Assembly (NCBI RefSeq): GCF_009497775.1
Contig: NZ_CP031012.1
Location: 3,561,235 to 3,625,234, forward strand
Origin: Alcaligenes faecalis
GTDB lineage: Bacteria; Pseudomonadota; Gammaproteobacteria; Burkholderiales; Burkholderiaceae_B
Direction: 5' to 3'
Length of the DNA: 64,000 nt
The notes beneath the pieces are model-generated. The model was not told the origin of the DNA and ran no database searches. It was given only the letters and a program-made list of their open reading frames with translations. The position numbers were made by a program, and so were the translations under genes. The first letter of the stretch is position 1; every line of letters begins with the position of its first letter. Shown here one piece after another: positions 26,030 to 36,198 of the stretch.

Positions 26030-28774
26030 ATGCCGAACAAGAAGCGCAGCACTTATGTGCTGGTACAGATGGCTTTACTGAGCATGATTTTGCCGGGCAT
26101 CGCCCACGCGGAACCAGACAGTTCACTGGAGCAATGGCGTACTAAAGAATACAAACGCCAGCCTGGCCTGGACATGATCAACGCCGGTAAAGCCTATTCG
26201 CTGGGCTTTACCGGCAAGAGCGTGACTGTTGGTATTCTGGACAGCGGCATTGAGGCCAAGCACCCCGAATTTACAGGTGCGATCGCAGGCGGCTTTGACT
26301 TCAATACGGATACTCACTATGCCAACGGCCAGGGTGTAGACTCGAACCCTCCAATAGGTCACGGCAGTCACGTTGCCGGCATTATTGGAGCACGCCGCGA
26401 TGGCTTCGGCATGCATGGTGTTGCCTTCAACAGCCAGCTCTTTGCCGTTGCTTATCTCGAGTCAGAGGGGGTTGAGGGCGACCGTGTGCTTTCCGAAGGA
26501 TGGAATTATCTTGCCCAGTTCAAGCTGCCTATTATTAATAGCAGTCTGGGGCTCAATAACTGCCGCAACTCAACTACCCCACCCTGCCATGTCCTGGATT
26601 ATGGTTCAGCGCAAAGCGCTCTAGATAGACAACCCCTGATTATCGAGTCCTTCAAAAACAGCGTAGAAGCGGGCACCTTGATGGTGTTTGCCACCGGTAA
26701 TGAGAAACAAGACCACCCCGATTTCCTGGCTGGCTCTCCTCACTGGTTTCCCGAACTAAAAGACAATTGGCTGGCCGTCACCGCCTTGGGTGAGGAAGGC
26801 AATCTGGCCTCCTATGCCAATAAATGCGGTGTGGCCGCCGAGTGGTGCCTAGCCGCTCCCGGTGGAGACTACAACCCAGGGATTAAGTCAGTCAACTCTT
26901 CAGGCGGGTATGCGGTCATTAGCGGCACCTCAATGGCGTCCCCACACGTAGCCGGCGGTGCTGCTCTGGTCAAGGAAGCCTTCCCCTACTTCACCGCCTA
27001 TCACCTGCAACAAACCTTGCTGACCACCGCAACGCCTCTAGGTGACCCCAGCATCTACGGCTGGGGCCTGATGAATGTGGGCAAGGCCGTTCAAGGACCA
27101 GGACAATTTACCCGTCTGTTCGATGTAGACACGCTGGGATACAACTCCACCTTCGCCAATGACATCAGTGGCACAGGTGGCCTGCACAAGCGCGGTTCCG
27201 GCTCTCTGGAGCTGGCCGGCAACAACAGCTATACCGGCGATACGACTGTCAGCGGTGGTCGCCTGGCTGTCAATGGCACGCTGGCCTCTGCGGTCACGAT
27301 CGAACGCGAAGGCACCCTGGGCGGTTCCGGTACGGTTGCTCAAGTAGATAACTACGGCACCCTGGCTCCGGGTAATTCAGTGGGCACCTTGACCGTCAGT
27401 GGCGACTACACCGCCCATGCCGGTTCGGTACATGAACTGGAAGTCGGTCCCGCTGGGGCGACAGATCGTCTGGTGGTTGGCGGTGCAGCCCATATCGACG
27501 GCACCCTCAAACTGGCTGGCGGCCCCTTCCGCCAGAACGTCAGCTATTCATTCCTGAACGCAACCAACGGCGTGACCGGGCAATATAGCCACATTGCTTA
27601 TGACATGGCCTTCCTGTCACCGACTTTAGTCTACGGTCCCAGCCTATCCTTGATGGTCGAGCGCAACGACACGCCCTTTGCTGCCTTCGCCTATACCGGC
27701 AATCAGAAGTCTGTCGCCCAGGCATTGGATACCGGCTCCACACAGCCCCCTGCCGCCATGACTGATCTGTATGACACGGTGCTTAATGCCCAGTCCACTC
27801 AGGTCGCGGGCTATATGGAGCAGCTACAAGGCCAGATCCATGCAGGTACGACCTCGGCTCTGCTGAGCAACGGCGACCTGCTGCCCCGCACCTTGGGCAA
27901 ACAAGCTTCGGGCGCACGTAATGCAACCGGCAAAGACACCGTCTTGTGGGCTGAAGTCATCCATCAACAACGTGATCTGGATGGTGACGACAACAGCCAG
28001 GATGTACGCCACAAAGTGGGCGGACTGTTCCTGGGTGGCGATACGGCCATCGGCGAGCAAGGCTGGCGCATGGGTGCCTCTCTGGGCTATCTGGAAAACC
28101 GCATCAAGCTGGATGATCGTCGCCAGAGCTCGCGCAGCAATAGCTACAGCGCGGCCCTGTACGGGACGCAGGCTTGGGAAATGGGTTCGGGCAGTCTGAA
28201 CCTGCTGGCCGGTGGTGCTTACACCCGCCACAGCCTGGACAGCGAGCGCTCTCTCTCTGTTCACCAAAGCGAGACACTGAAGGCAGACTACAAGGCGCAC
28301 AGCATTCAGGCTTTTGCCCAGTTGGGTTACCGCATGCCGGTCAGCCCACGCTCCAGCGTGGAGCCCTATGCCAGCGTGAACTGGCACCAACTGCGTCACG
28401 GCTCCTTCAGTGAATCAGGCGGTCAAGCTGCCTTGCGTGGCGACTCGCAACGCCAGAACCTGAGTACCGTCACACTGGGTCTGCGCGGCACCACTGAGGT
28501 GGACCTGTCCAAAACCACCTTGTCCCTAAGCGCCGGTTTAGGCTGGCGTCATGCCCTGGGTGACACCACACCCGAGCGTGAACTGGCCTTTGCCGCACTG
28601 CCCGGCAGCAACTTCCGCGTCAGCGGCGCACCTATCGCCAAGAATGCCGCTGTTGCCGAACTGGGCGCTGAGCTGAAAGCAGGCAAGAGCACCTCCTTCG
28701 GGCTGAACTACCAGGGTCAGTTTGGCCGCAATCAGGATCATGCTGGCTCTATGTTCATGAAAGTGCGCTTCTAA
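26030..28774 (+). CDS. Subtilase (S8) autotransporter protease, copy A
   Basis: This 914-residue type V secreted protease has a signal peptide ending AHAEP (about residue 28) and a subtilisin domain with Asp71 (ILDSGIEAKHP), His111 (GHGSHVAGIIGA), oxyanion Asn224 (ATGNE) and Ser301 (GTSMASPHVAGG). A passenger-associated repeat follows (about 395-450, NNSYTGDTTVSGGRLAVNGT, then GTLGGSGTV and GTLAPGNSVGTL). The C-terminal 12-strand autotransporter beta-domain (about 640-914) ends in KVRF with the usual terminal Phe. Known relatives such as NalP and SphB1 process other surface proteins; unlike those, there is no lipobox here. The loop near residues 141-158 differs from copy B. Confidence 0.94.
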   Translation: MPNKKRSTYVLVQMALLSMILPGIAHAEPDSSLEQWRTKEYKRQPGLDMINAGKAYSLGFTGKSVTVGILDSGIEAKHPEFTGAIAGGFDFNTDTHYANGQGVDSNPPIGHGSHVAGIIGARRDGFGMHGVAFNSQLFAVAYLESEGVEGDRVLSEGWNYLAQFKLPIINSSLGLNNCRNSTTPPCHVLDYGSAQSALDRQPLIIESFKNSVEAGTLMVFATGNEKQDHPDFLAGSPHWFPELKDNWLAVTALGEEGNLASYANKCGVAAEWCLAAPGGDYNPGIKSVNSSGGYAVISGTSMASPHVAGGAALVKEAFPYFTAYHLQQTLLTTATPLGDPSIYGWGLMNVGKAVQGPGQFTRLFDVDTLGYNSTFANDISGTGGLHKRGSGSLELAGNNSYTGDTTVSGGRLAVNGTLASAVTIEREGTLGGSGTVAQVDNYGTLAPGNSVGTLTVSGDYTAHAGSVHELEVGPAGATDRLVVGGAAHIDGTLKLAGGPFRQNVSYSFLNATNGVTGQYSHIAYDMAFLSPTLVYGPSLSLMVERNDTPFAAFAYTGNQKSVAQALDTGSTQPPAAMTDLYDTVLNAQSTQVAGYMEQLQGQIHAGTTSALLSNGDLLPRTLGKQASGARNATGKDTVLWAEVIHQQRDLDGDDNSQDVRHKVGGLFLGGDTAIGEQGWRMGASLGYLENRIKLDDRRQSSRSNSYSAALYGTQAWEMGSGSLNLLAGGAYTRHSLDSERSLSVHQSETLKADYKAHSIQAFAQLGYRMPVSPRSSVEPYASVNWHQLRHGSFSESGGQAALRGDSQRQNLSTVTLGLRGTTEVDLSKTTLSLSAGLGWRHALGDTTPERELAFAALPGSNFRVSGAPIAKNAAVAELGAELKAGKSTSFGLNYQGQFGRNQDHAGSMFMKVRF

Positions 28775-28789
28775 TCAAAGAACTTGCAG

Positions 28790-28818
28790 GGTGGTGCCTG
28801 CTCCGCACAGCCACCACC
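28790..28818 (+). terminator. Hairpin between the autotransporter genes
   Basis: GGTGGTG and CACCACC form a 7-bp stem 16 bases past the copy A stop. There is no U-run. It could separate the two transcripts, but read-through is possible. Confidence 0.4.
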
Positions 28819-28928
28819 TTCGCAACAAAAATAAACAAGTATGAAGGGCATCGGTGTTGCACATACAAGGGCGGGACGCTGAATAGAGCACAAGCTCGAC
28901 GGCATATAAGCCCGTAACGAAAAGATTA

Positions 28929-28943
28929 AACGGTTATGCCGTT
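28929..28943 (+). promoter_or_regulatory. Inverted repeat upstream of autotransporter B
   Basis: AACGGTTATGCCGTT is a clean 5-bp inverted repeat (AACGG / CCGTT) with a 5-base spacer, 93 bases before the ATG at 29022. It matches the motif at 25935-25949 in position, which makes it a candidate regulator site. Confidence 0.4.
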
Positions 28944-29021
28944 AAATATGTCTTAAGGTTATTAACAGCAAGCTTTCGCAACGAATTGCCGCCATACATA
29001 AAAAGCCGGAAAGAGGAACAG

Positions 29022-31787
29022 ATGTCGAACAAGAAACGCAACACTTATCTGCTGGTGCAGATGGCTTTGTTAGGCCTTGCCTTGCCGGGTCTCGCCTATG
29101 CGGAGCCAGACGGCACCTTAGAGCAATGGCGCACGAAAGAATATAAAAACCAACCTGGCCTGGACATGATCAATGCGGCCAAAGCCTATGCGCTGGGCTT
29201 TACCGGCAAGGGCGTGACTGTCGGTATTCTGGACTCCGGCATTGCGGGCGATCATCCCGAATTTGCCGGTGCCATTGCGGGAGGTTTTGATTTCAGCACC
29301 AATACTCCCTACGCCAATGGTCAAGGGGTGGACTCAGACGACGCGCCAGGCCATGGTTCTCATGTTGCTGGGATTATCGGTGCACGCCGCGATGGCGTCG
29401 GCATGCATGGCGTTGCCTTCAACAGCCAGCTCTTTGCCGTTGCTGTCGCCGCAAATGAGAGTTTCCTAACCCCCGAAGAAGAAGCCGCGTACGAAGACCG
29501 TGAGTTTTCCAGAAGCTGGAATTATCTTGCTCAGTTCAAACTGCCCATTATCAATAACAGCGTAGGACTCAATAACTGTCTCGACTCCAATGACCCACCT
29601 TGCCATGTCCTGGATTATGGCTCAGCACAAGGCGTTCTGGACTGGCAGCCCTTGATTATTGATTCCTTCAGGAACAGCGTCGAAGCGGGCACCTTGATGG
29701 TGTTTGCCACCGGTAATGAGAAACAAGACCACCCCGATTTCCTGGCTGGCTCTCCTCACTGGTTTCCCGAGCTAAAAGACAATTGGCTGGCCGTCACCGC
29801 CTTGGATGAGGAAGGCAATCTGGCCCCCTATGCCAATAAATGCGGTGTCGCGGCTGAATGGTGTTTGGCCGCCCCCGGTGGCAAGAATCCCGGAATTCTC
29901 TCCGTCGACTCTAGTGGTGGCTATGCCCATGAGTACGGTACCTCAATGGCATCCCCACACGTAGCCGGCGGTGCTGCTCTGGTCAAGGAAGCCTTCCCCT
30001 ACTTCACGGCATATCACCTGCAACAAACTTTGCTGACCACCGCAACGCCCCTGGGTGACCCAAGTCTTTACGGCTGGGGCCTGATGAATGTGAGCAAGGC
30101 CGTTCAAGGACCAGGACAATTTACCCGTCTGTTCGATGTAGACACGCAGGGATACAACTCCACCTTCGCCAATGACATCAGCGGTACAGGCGGCCTGCAT
30201 AAGCGCGGTTCCGGCTCTCTGGAGCTGAGCGGCAATAACAGCTATACCGGCGACACCACCGTCAGCGGCGGTCGTCTGGCCGTCAATGGCACGCTGGTAT
30301 CCGCTATCACTGTAGAGCGCGAAGGCACTTTGGGTGGCTCTGGTACGGTTGCTCAAGTAGATAACTACGGCACCCTGGCTCCGGGTAATTCAGTGGGCAC
30401 CTTGACCGTCAGCGGCGACTACACCGCCCATGCCGGTTCGGTACATGAACTGGAAGTCGGTCCCGCTGGGGCGACAGATCATCTGGTGGTTGGCGGTGCA
30501 GCCCATATCGACGGCACCCTCAAACTGGCTGGCGGCCCCTTCCGCCAGAACGTCAGCTATTCATTCCTGAATGCGACCAACGGCGTGACCGGGCAATACA
30601 GCCACATTGCTTATGACATGGCCTTCCTGTCACCGACTTTAGTCTACGGTCCCAGCCTGTCCCTGATGGTCGAGCGCAACGACACGCCCTTTGCTGCCTT
30701 CGCCTATACCGGCAATCAGAAGTCTGTCGCCCAGGCATTGGATACCGGCTCCACACAACCTCCTGCTGCCATGACTGAGCTGTATGACACGGTGCTTAAT
30801 GCCCAGTCCAGCCAAGTCGCAGGCTATATGGAGCAGTTGCAAGGCCAGATCCATGCAGGCACCACCTCGGCTCTGCTGAGCAACGGTGACCTGCTGCCCC
30901 GCACCTTGGGTAAGCAAGCTTCGGGCGCACGTAATGCAACCGGCAAAGACACCGTCTTGTGGGCTGAAGTCATCCATCAACAACGTGATCTGGACGGTGA
31001 CGACAACAGCCAGGATGTACGCCACAAAGTGGGCGGACTGTTCCTGGGTGGTGATACTGCTATTGGTGAGCAAGGTTGGCGTATGGGTGCGTCCTTGGGT
31101 TATCTGGAAAACCGCATCAAGCTGGATGATCGTCGCCAGAGCTCGCGCAGCAATAGCTACAGCGCGGCCCTGTATGGAACACAAGCTTGGGAAATGGGCT
31201 CGGGCAGTCTGAACCTGCTGGCCGGTGGTGCTTACACCCGCCACAGCCTGGACAGCGAGCGCTCTATCTCTGTTCACCAGAGCGAGACACTGAAGGCAGA
31301 CTACAAGGCGCACAGCATTCAGGCTTTTGCCCAGTTGGGTTACCGCATGCCGGTCAGCCCACGCTCCAGCGTGGAGCCCTATGCCAGCGTGAACTGGCAC
31401 CAACTGCGTCACGGCTCCTTCAGTGAATCAGGCGGTCAAGCTGCCTTGCGTGGCGACTCGCAACGCCAGAACCTGAGTACCGTCACACTGGGTCTGCGCG
31501 GCACCACTGAGGTGGACCTGTCCAAAACCACCTTGTCCCTAAGCGCCGGTTTAGGCTGGCGTCATGCCCTGGGTGACACCACACCCGAGCGTGAACTGGC
31601 CTTTGCCGCACTGCCCGGCAGCAACTTCCGCGTCAGCGGCGCACCTATCGCCAAGAATGCCGCTGTTGCCGAACTGGGCGCTGAGCTGAAAGCAGGCAAG
31701 AGCACCTCCTTCGGGCTGAACTACCAGGGTCAGTTTGGCCGCAATCAGGATCATGCTGGCTCGCTGTTCATGAAGGTCCGTTTCTAA
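29022..31787 (+). CDS. Subtilase (S8) autotransporter protease, copy B
   Basis: This 921-residue paralog of copy A has a signal peptide ending AYAEP and catalytic Asp71, His111, Asn232 and Ser308 all present. The passenger repeat and beta-domain are nearly identical to copy A. The main differences lie in the protease domain: an acidic insertion (SFLTPEEEAAYEDREFSRS, about 147-165) replaces the copy A loop, and GGKNPGILSVDSSGGYAHEY precedes the catalytic serine. I chose ATG 29022 (MSNKKRNTY, with AGAGGAA before it) because it aligns with copy A; an earlier in-frame start at 28986 would spoil the signal peptide. Confidence 0.94.
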   Translation: MSNKKRNTYLLVQMALLGLALPGLAYAEPDGTLEQWRTKEYKNQPGLDMINAAKAYALGFTGKGVTVGILDSGIAGDHPEFAGAIAGGFDFSTNTPYANGQGVDSDDAPGHGSHVAGIIGARRDGVGMHGVAFNSQLFAVAVAANESFLTPEEEAAYEDREFSRSWNYLAQFKLPIINNSVGLNNCLDSNDPPCHVLDYGSAQGVLDWQPLIIDSFRNSVEAGTLMVFATGNEKQDHPDFLAGSPHWFPELKDNWLAVTALDEEGNLAPYANKCGVAAEWCLAAPGGKNPGILSVDSSGGYAHEYGTSMASPHVAGGAALVKEAFPYFTAYHLQQTLLTTATPLGDPSLYGWGLMNVSKAVQGPGQFTRLFDVDTQGYNSTFANDISGTGGLHKRGSGSLELSGNNSYTGDTTVSGGRLAVNGTLVSAITVEREGTLGGSGTVAQVDNYGTLAPGNSVGTLTVSGDYTAHAGSVHELEVGPAGATDHLVVGGAAHIDGTLKLAGGPFRQNVSYSFLNATNGVTGQYSHIAYDMAFLSPTLVYGPSLSLMVERNDTPFAAFAYTGNQKSVAQALDTGSTQPPAAMTELYDTVLNAQSSQVAGYMEQLQGQIHAGTTSALLSNGDLLPRTLGKQASGARNATGKDTVLWAEVIHQQRDLDGDDNSQDVRHKVGGLFLGGDTAIGEQGWRMGASLGYLENRIKLDDRRQSSRSNSYSAALYGTQAWEMGSGSLNLLAGGAYTRHSLDSERSISVHQSETLKADYKAHSIQAFAQLGYRMPVSPRSSVEPYASVNWHQLRHGSFSESGGQAALRGDSQRQNLSTVTLGLRGTTEVDLSKTTLSLSAGLGWRHALGDTTPERELAFAALPGSNFRVSGAPIAKNAAVAELGAELKAGKSTSFGLNYQGQFGRNQDHAGSLFMKVRF

Positions 31788-31800
31788 GCAACGCAACAAA

Positions 31801-31831
31801 GCACGGGGCTGACAAGACGTCAGCCCCGTGC
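31801..31831 (+). terminator. Hairpin after autotransporter B
   Basis: GCACGGGGCTGAC and GTCAGCCCCGTGC form a 13-bp perfect stem with a 5-base loop, 13 bases past the stop. The stem is strong but the U-tail is absent. Confidence 0.6.
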
Positions 31832-31855
31832 ACTATCAAACAGACAGACATGAAA

Positions 31856-31888
31856 AATCCCTGCGATGCTCCAGGCACGGCAGGGATT
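31856..31888 (-). terminator. Intrinsic terminator of apt
   Basis: AATCCCTGC and GCAGGGATT form a 9-bp stem; on the minus strand it is followed by T residues. It terminates the leftward apt transcript. Confidence 0.7.
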
Positions 31889-31929
31889 CAGGCTACAAAG
31901 CCAAACCGGCAATACGCCGGTTCTGGCAA

Positions 31930-32481
31930 TTAGCGGTCAGATTCCTTAAAGCTACAGACGGTGTAAACCGACAGGCCGGAATCCGTCACCGCTTTGGAGC
32001 CACCCAGTTCGGGCAGATCAATAATTGCGGCAGCTTCCACCACGTTGGCACCCAGGCGTTGCAGCAAACGAGCCGCAGCCAGCAAAGTACCACCAGTAGC
32101 AATCAGGTCGTCAATCAGCAAGACACGCTGGCCGGGGCGCACGGAATCCGTATGCATCTCGACGCTGGCATTGCCATATTCCAGGGAATATTCTTCGGCC
32201 ACGGTATTGAAAGGCAGCTTGCCCTTTTTACGCACTGGCACAAAACCCAGGTTCAATTCGTAGGCCAGAACCGAGCCCACGATAAAGCCGCGTGCATCCA
32301 CACCCGCCACCAGATCCAGCTTTTGTCCCATGTAACGGTAGACAAACAGGTCAATCAACACCCGGAAGGATCGCGGATCTTGCAGAACCGTGGTGATATC
32401 GCGGAAAGTCACCCCTGGCTTGGGCCAGTCCGGCACATTGCGAATGATTTGACGGATGTACTGGGTGGGATCAATTTGCAT
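31930..32481 (-). CDS. apt: Adenine phosphoribosyltransferase
   Basis: Apt salvages adenine to AMP using PRPP, and so uses the adenine released by MtnN. The 183-residue protein has the PRPP-binding motif [17 protein letters not shown] (about 122-138), [13 protein letters not shown] (about 62-74) and [11 protein letters not shown] near residue 26. ATG 32481 begins [12 protein letters not shown], the usual family N-terminus. It lies downstream of the cyd cluster with a 170-base gap that shows no hairpin, so read-through is possible. Confidence 0.95.
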   Translation of the reverse strand: MQIDPTQYIRQIIRNVPDWPKPGVTFRDITTVLQDPRSFRVLIDLFVYRYMGQKLDLVAGVDARGFIVGSVLAYELNLGFVPVRKKGKLPFNTVAEEYSLEYGNASVEMHTDSVRPGQRVLLIDDLIATGGTLLAAARLLQRLGANVVEAAAIIDLPELGGSKAVTDSGLSVYTVCSFKESDR

Positions 32482-32651
32482 GTCAAAGCTTCTACAACAA
32501 AAAATCCGGGCGCGAAGGGCGCACTTGGATACGTTGCAAGTGTACACAATTGGGCAGCAGCAACAAGGGCTCGCCCGGCTTGTGCTCGTAAGTTGTACTA
32601 ATACGACGCGATTGGGCAAAAAACGCCACAGACTTGACCCGAAGCGTCCTT

Positions 32652-34346
32652 TTAGTTTGGCTCTAAAGTATTTATTGGCGTGTCGGATTTACGCTGCAAA
32701 CGGCCCACCTCAAACTGATAAACGCTATCGACCAAAGGCAGCAAGCGGGTATCGTGGGTTGCCATAATCACGGTTTTCCCACGCGCTGCGGCCAGAATAT
32801 CCTGCATCAAAGCCTGACTGGTCGGGCCATCGAGACTGGCCGTAGGCTCGTCCAGAAACCAGATATGAGCAGGCGACAGCAACACACGCGCCAGACACAG
32901 GCGGCGCTGCTGCCCCAGAGATAATTGCTGCCCGCCCTCGCCCAGCCAGGTGTCCAGCCCTTGGGGCAAATCGCGTACCACACTGTCCAGTTGAGCATCG
33001 TGAAGCACCTGCCAGATTCGTTGCTCCGAAGCCGTCGGTTCTGCCAGCAAAAGATTATCCCGCACCGAACCCAGAAACAGCGGCGAGTCCTGCGCCAGCA
33101 AGGCGCAATGATCAAACCAGCTGGCGCGGCTCCAATGCTGGGCTGTTTCACCTTCCACCAGATACTGCTGTCCCGAGACAGGCAACAAGCGCATCAGCAC
33201 GCCCAGCAAGGTGGACTTGCCCGAACCGCTGGGGCCAAAAATGGCAATGTGCTCTCCGGCTTGGACTTGCAGCGACAAATGCTCCAATACCGGCTGCGTA
33301 CCGTAAGCAAAATTCAGGTCCGTGATTTCCAGAGAGGCCGGCTTGTCCAGTGCAATCGCCTGCCCTTGCGCCTGATCGCCGTCCTCGGGCTCGTCCAGAA
33401 TGGTCAGCAAACGATTGCTGGCCGCCTGAACCTCTCCCAAACGAGACGCGCCGCGCATCATGGGAGCCATAATTTCGAACAAACCCAGCAGAGCCAACAC
33501 CAGACCCACCCACAAAGGGCCGCTCATGGCTTGCAGATTGACCTGCTGTGCTCCAACCAGCAGGCAGGTCATCAAGGCCACGCCCATCAAGACTTGCTGG
33601 GAAAACTGCCCGACAATGCCCCAGCCATTGCTGCGTAAACGGGCTTGTCCCAGCTCCAGGCCAAGCTTGTCCACTTGCTCTTGCACGGCATCCGCAGCGG
33701 CAAACACCTGAATATCGGCATAGGCGCGGATGGCCTGATGCACCAGAACACGCTGGCGGTTTTCCAGTTGATGCACCTGCTGGGCTGCACGGCTGGCGCC
33801 ACGGGCACAGATGTACGGAATCAGACAGGCTGCGATCAGCAGGCAAGCCAGAATCAGCCAGGCCCACCAGGACAGCCAGGTTTGCAGCACCGCGCTAAAG
33901 ACCAGACCGGCCACTACTGCTGTGGTCAGCGGCACCAAAATCAGCAAGAGCACCAGATCCAGCACAGCCACGTCAGAGGTCAGGCTGGAAGCCAGCTCCC
34001 CATCCCGGAACTGAGCCAGGCGAGACTGACTGAAGCGGCTCAAACGCCCGAAAACCAGGCTGCGAATGCGTACTTGCAGATCCAGCGTCAGGGCATGGCC
34101 GACTACTCGTTCCAGATACCGGGAGGCGATACGCCAAAAGGACAGGCCACGAATCATGGCCGAAGGACCAAACAGATTGAATACGATGCCCAAGGTAGCC
34201 AGGAAAGCGCTGCTTAAAAACCAGCCCGCTACACCTAAAAGGCCAACACCGGCGGCCACCGTGCTGATCGCCAGCAGAACCGTAAACAGCACCGCCCCGC
34301 GTCGTGCGCGCAGGCTGGAACCTAAAAGACGAAACCACGCTTTCAT
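32652..34346 (-). CDS. cydC: ABC transporter CydC (cytochrome bd assembly)
   Basis: CydC pairs with CydD in a heterodimeric exporter required for cytochrome bd assembly; it has been linked to export of thiols and, more recently, to heme handling. The 564-residue protein has six membrane segments in the N-terminal half and a nucleotide-binding domain with Walker [16 protein letters not shown] (about 365), signature [16 protein letters not shown] and Walker [14 protein letters not shown]. The start ATG 34346 overlaps the cydD stop (ATGA), so translation is coupled. Confidence 0.93.
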   Translation of the reverse strand: MKAWFRLLGSSLRARRGAVLFTVLLAISTVAAGVGLLGVAGWFLSSAFLATLGIVFNLFGPSAMIRGLSFWRIASRYLERVVGHALTLDLQVRIRSLVFGRLSRFSQSRLAQFRDGELASSLTSDVAVLDLVLLLILVPLTTAVVAGLVFSAVLQTWLSWWAWLILACLLIAACLIPYICARGASRAAQQVHQLENRQRVLVHQAIRAYADIQVFAAADAVQEQVDKLGLELGQARLRSNGWGIVGQFSQQVLMGVALMTCLLVGAQQVNLQAMSGPLWVGLVLALLGLFEIMAPMMRGASRLGEVQAASNRLLTILDEPEDGDQAQGQAIALDKPASLEITDLNFAYGTQPVLEHLSLQVQAGEHIAIFGPSGSGKSTLLGVLMRLLPVSGQQYLVEGETAQHWSRASWFDHCALLAQDSPLFLGSVRDNLLLAEPTASEQRIWQVLHDAQLDSVVRDLPQGLDTWLGEGGQQLSLGQQRRLCLARVLLSPAHIWFLDEPTASLDGPTSQALMQDILAAARGKTVIMATHDTRLLPLVDSVYQFEVGRLQRKSDTPINTLEPN

Positions 34347-36043
34347 GCCGTCAGAACTCCTTGGGCGATGTGCAACTGGTTCGAGCACATTGCCGCCAGT
34401 TCCTGGTCATGCGTGGCCACGACCAGACAGCGTCCCTGACAGAAGCGCAGAATATTACGCATGACACGATCGCGTGTCGCCGCATCCAGGCGGGAGCTGG
34501 GTTCGTCCAGCAAGACCACATGCGGGTCGGTCAAAAACAGGCGGGCCAGTGCCAAGCGCTGAATCTGACCACCTGAAAGTCCAAACCCACCTTCACCCAG
34601 CGCCGTCTGTAAACCATCGGGCAAGGCCCGTACAAATTCGGCAGCACAGGCTTGTTCCAGGGCTTGCCACAGTTGTTCATCACTGGCTTGTGGCGCTGCC
34701 AGACGCAAGCCATCGGCAATCGTGCCCATGGCTAAAAAAGCCTGCTGGGAAACCAGTACGACACCGTCGTGGCGCGTCAGCAGGCGACCAGCCGTGTCGC
34801 TATTGCGCAGCAGGATTTCACCCTGCGACAAGGGGCGCAAACCAATCAGGCTTTCCAGCAGGCTGGTCTTGCCGGAGCCACTGGCTCCCAACACCGCATA
34901 GGACTGATCTATATAGAGTTGCAGGCCGGGCACTTCCAGCAAGGTCCCCTGCCCGCCCAGCTGCGGCAAATGCAGATGACGCAATACCAGTACCGGCAAG
35001 TTGGGAAAAACCGCTTCATGGTCTGCGCTGGTGGGGGCAGCAGGAATCAAATCCTGGCCCAGTTTTGCCCACAGTCTGTCGACCTCTACCGCCGCTGCAC
35101 GCGCCGCTGCCCGGTCGTGATAATTGGCGGCCAACTGGCGCAAGGGCTGGTAAGCCTCGGGAGCCAGGAGCAAGCAGAACAAGCCCTGTTGCAGGCTGAT
35201 GCCCGAAAAGGACTCGCCCAGATAGCCCAGGTAACCCAAGCCAATGTAAACAGCGATCCCGGCCACACCCAATGCCGCGAAGAACTCCAGCACGGCTGAC
35301 GATAGAAACGCGATACGCAGCACTTTCATGGTGCGTGTACGCAGTTCCTGACTGGCCAGCTCCACACGCTGCAACTCGTCCTGCCCGCGCCCCATCAGGC
35401 TGAGGGTAAAAATGCCGCGCAGACGGTCAGCGAAAAAGCCGGACAGGCGCAGCGTGGTTTGTTGTTGCTCACGACTGGCCGCTTCCGCCCCCCAGCCCAC
35501 CAAGGCCATGAACAGGGGAATCAGGGGAGTGCTCAGCAAGAGAATCAAGGAAACAATGCCATCCACCGGCAAGACCGCCAGCACCAGCGCCAAAGGCACC
35601 AGGGCAGCGGCCGCCATGCAAGGGATGTAGCGCGTCACAAAGCCATCCAGAGCTTCGATTTGCGTGATCAGACTGGTGGAAAGTTCGCCGCTATTGCTGG
35701 CCCGCAAGCGCGGCACCGTACTGCGGAACAGTCGGGCAAACAGCTCGGAGCGCAGCCCTTGTTTCAGTTGTTCTGAAACCTTTTGCGCACGGCGTTCACC
35801 AAAAGCGGAAATGGCGGCACGCAGCAGCAAAAGCGCGGCCACCATCAGAATAGAGAAAAGCTGCCCTGTCCAGGGCAAGCCATCGACCACAATTGCCTGC
35901 ACAATCTTTGCCAGCAACCAGGCCTGGGGAATCAGTAAAGCGCCAGCCAGCACAGGGGCCAGCATGGAAGCCCGCAAAGCCGTGCGGGCGCGGCTGGAGA
36001 ATTGCCCCAGCCATTGTTGCGCCGTTGGACTTTGCGGGGTCAA
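34343..36043 (-). CDS. cydD: ABC transporter CydD (cytochrome bd assembly)
   Basis: The 566-residue partner of CydC has an N-terminal type IV exporter membrane domain and a nucleotide-binding domain with Walker A LGASGSGKTSLLESL, signature GFGLSGGQIQRLALARL and Walker B HVVLLDEPSSRLD. It starts right at the stop of cydX (base 36043 against 36044), so the oxidase genes and the assembly transporter appear to be one operon. Confidence 0.93.
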   Translation of the reverse strand: MTPQSPTAQQWLGQFSSRARTALRASMLAPVLAGALLIPQAWLLAKIVQAIVVDGLPWTGQLFSILMVAALLLLRAAISAFGERRAQKVSEQLKQGLRSELFARLFRSTVPRLRASNSGELSTSLITQIEALDGFVTRYIPCMAAAALVPLALVLAVLPVDGIVSLILLLSTPLIPLFMALVGWGAEAASREQQQTTLRLSGFFADRLRGIFTLSLMGRGQDELQRVELASQELRTRTMKVLRIAFLSSAVLEFFAALGVAGIAVYIGLGYLGYLGESFSGISLQQGLFCLLLAPEAYQPLRQLAANYHDRAAARAAAVEVDRLWAKLGQDLIPAAPTSADHEAVFPNLPVLVLRHLHLPQLGGQGTLLEVPGLQLYIDQSYAVLGASGSGKTSLLESLIGLRPLSQGEILLRNSDTAGRLLTRHDGVVLVSQQAFLAMGTIADGLRLAAPQASDEQLWQALEQACAAEFVRALPDGLQTALGEGGFGLSGGQIQRLALARLFLTDPHVVLLDEPSSRLDAATRDRVMRNILRFCQGRCLVVATHDQELAAMCSNQLHIAQGVLTA

Positions 36044-36184
36044 TCAGGCCTCGATATCTGCATTGATCTTGGAGGATGCTGCATTCTGCAAAGCAGTGTT
36101 CTCACGCAGCTCGAACCACATCGCATTCAGGATGGAGAATGCGCAGGCCAGACCCAAACCTAGAATCCAAGAGAAGTACCACAT
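36044..36184 (-). CDS. cydX: Cytochrome bd oxidase small subunit CydX
   Basis: This 46-residue single-span membrane protein (MWYFSWILGLGLACAFSILN, then a short charged tail) matches CydX, which stabilises the heme groups of cytochrome bd; the E. coli protein is 37 residues. ATG 36184 has an AAGGAGG site on the minus strand and lies 14 bases after the cydB stop. Longer in-frame starts would run back into cydB and lack a ribosome site. Confidence 0.92.
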   Translation of the reverse strand: MWYFSWILGLGLACAFSILNAMWFELRENTALQNAASSKINADIEA

Positions 36185-36198
36185 ATGCGCTGGCCTCC

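Larger units (their letters stand above)
25930..31787 (+). repeat. Tandem ~3 kb direct duplication carrying two autotransporter genes
   Basis: Copy A spans about 25930-28774 and copy B about 28924-31787. Similarity begins roughly 95 bases before each start codon (shared TTGCCGCCA, AACGG-rich motif and ribosome site) and runs to the stop. The offset is 2992 bases at the starts and 3013 at the stops, the 21-base difference being a longer loop in copy B. From the linker to the C-terminus the copies are almost identical, with patches of synonymous change, which suggests recent duplication or gene conversion. Confidence 0.92.

Noticed and set aside
25930..31787. The autotransporter duplication as an insertion-sequence or transposon product
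   Set aside because: I see no transposase, no terminal inverted repeats and no target-site duplication; simple tandem duplication explains it.
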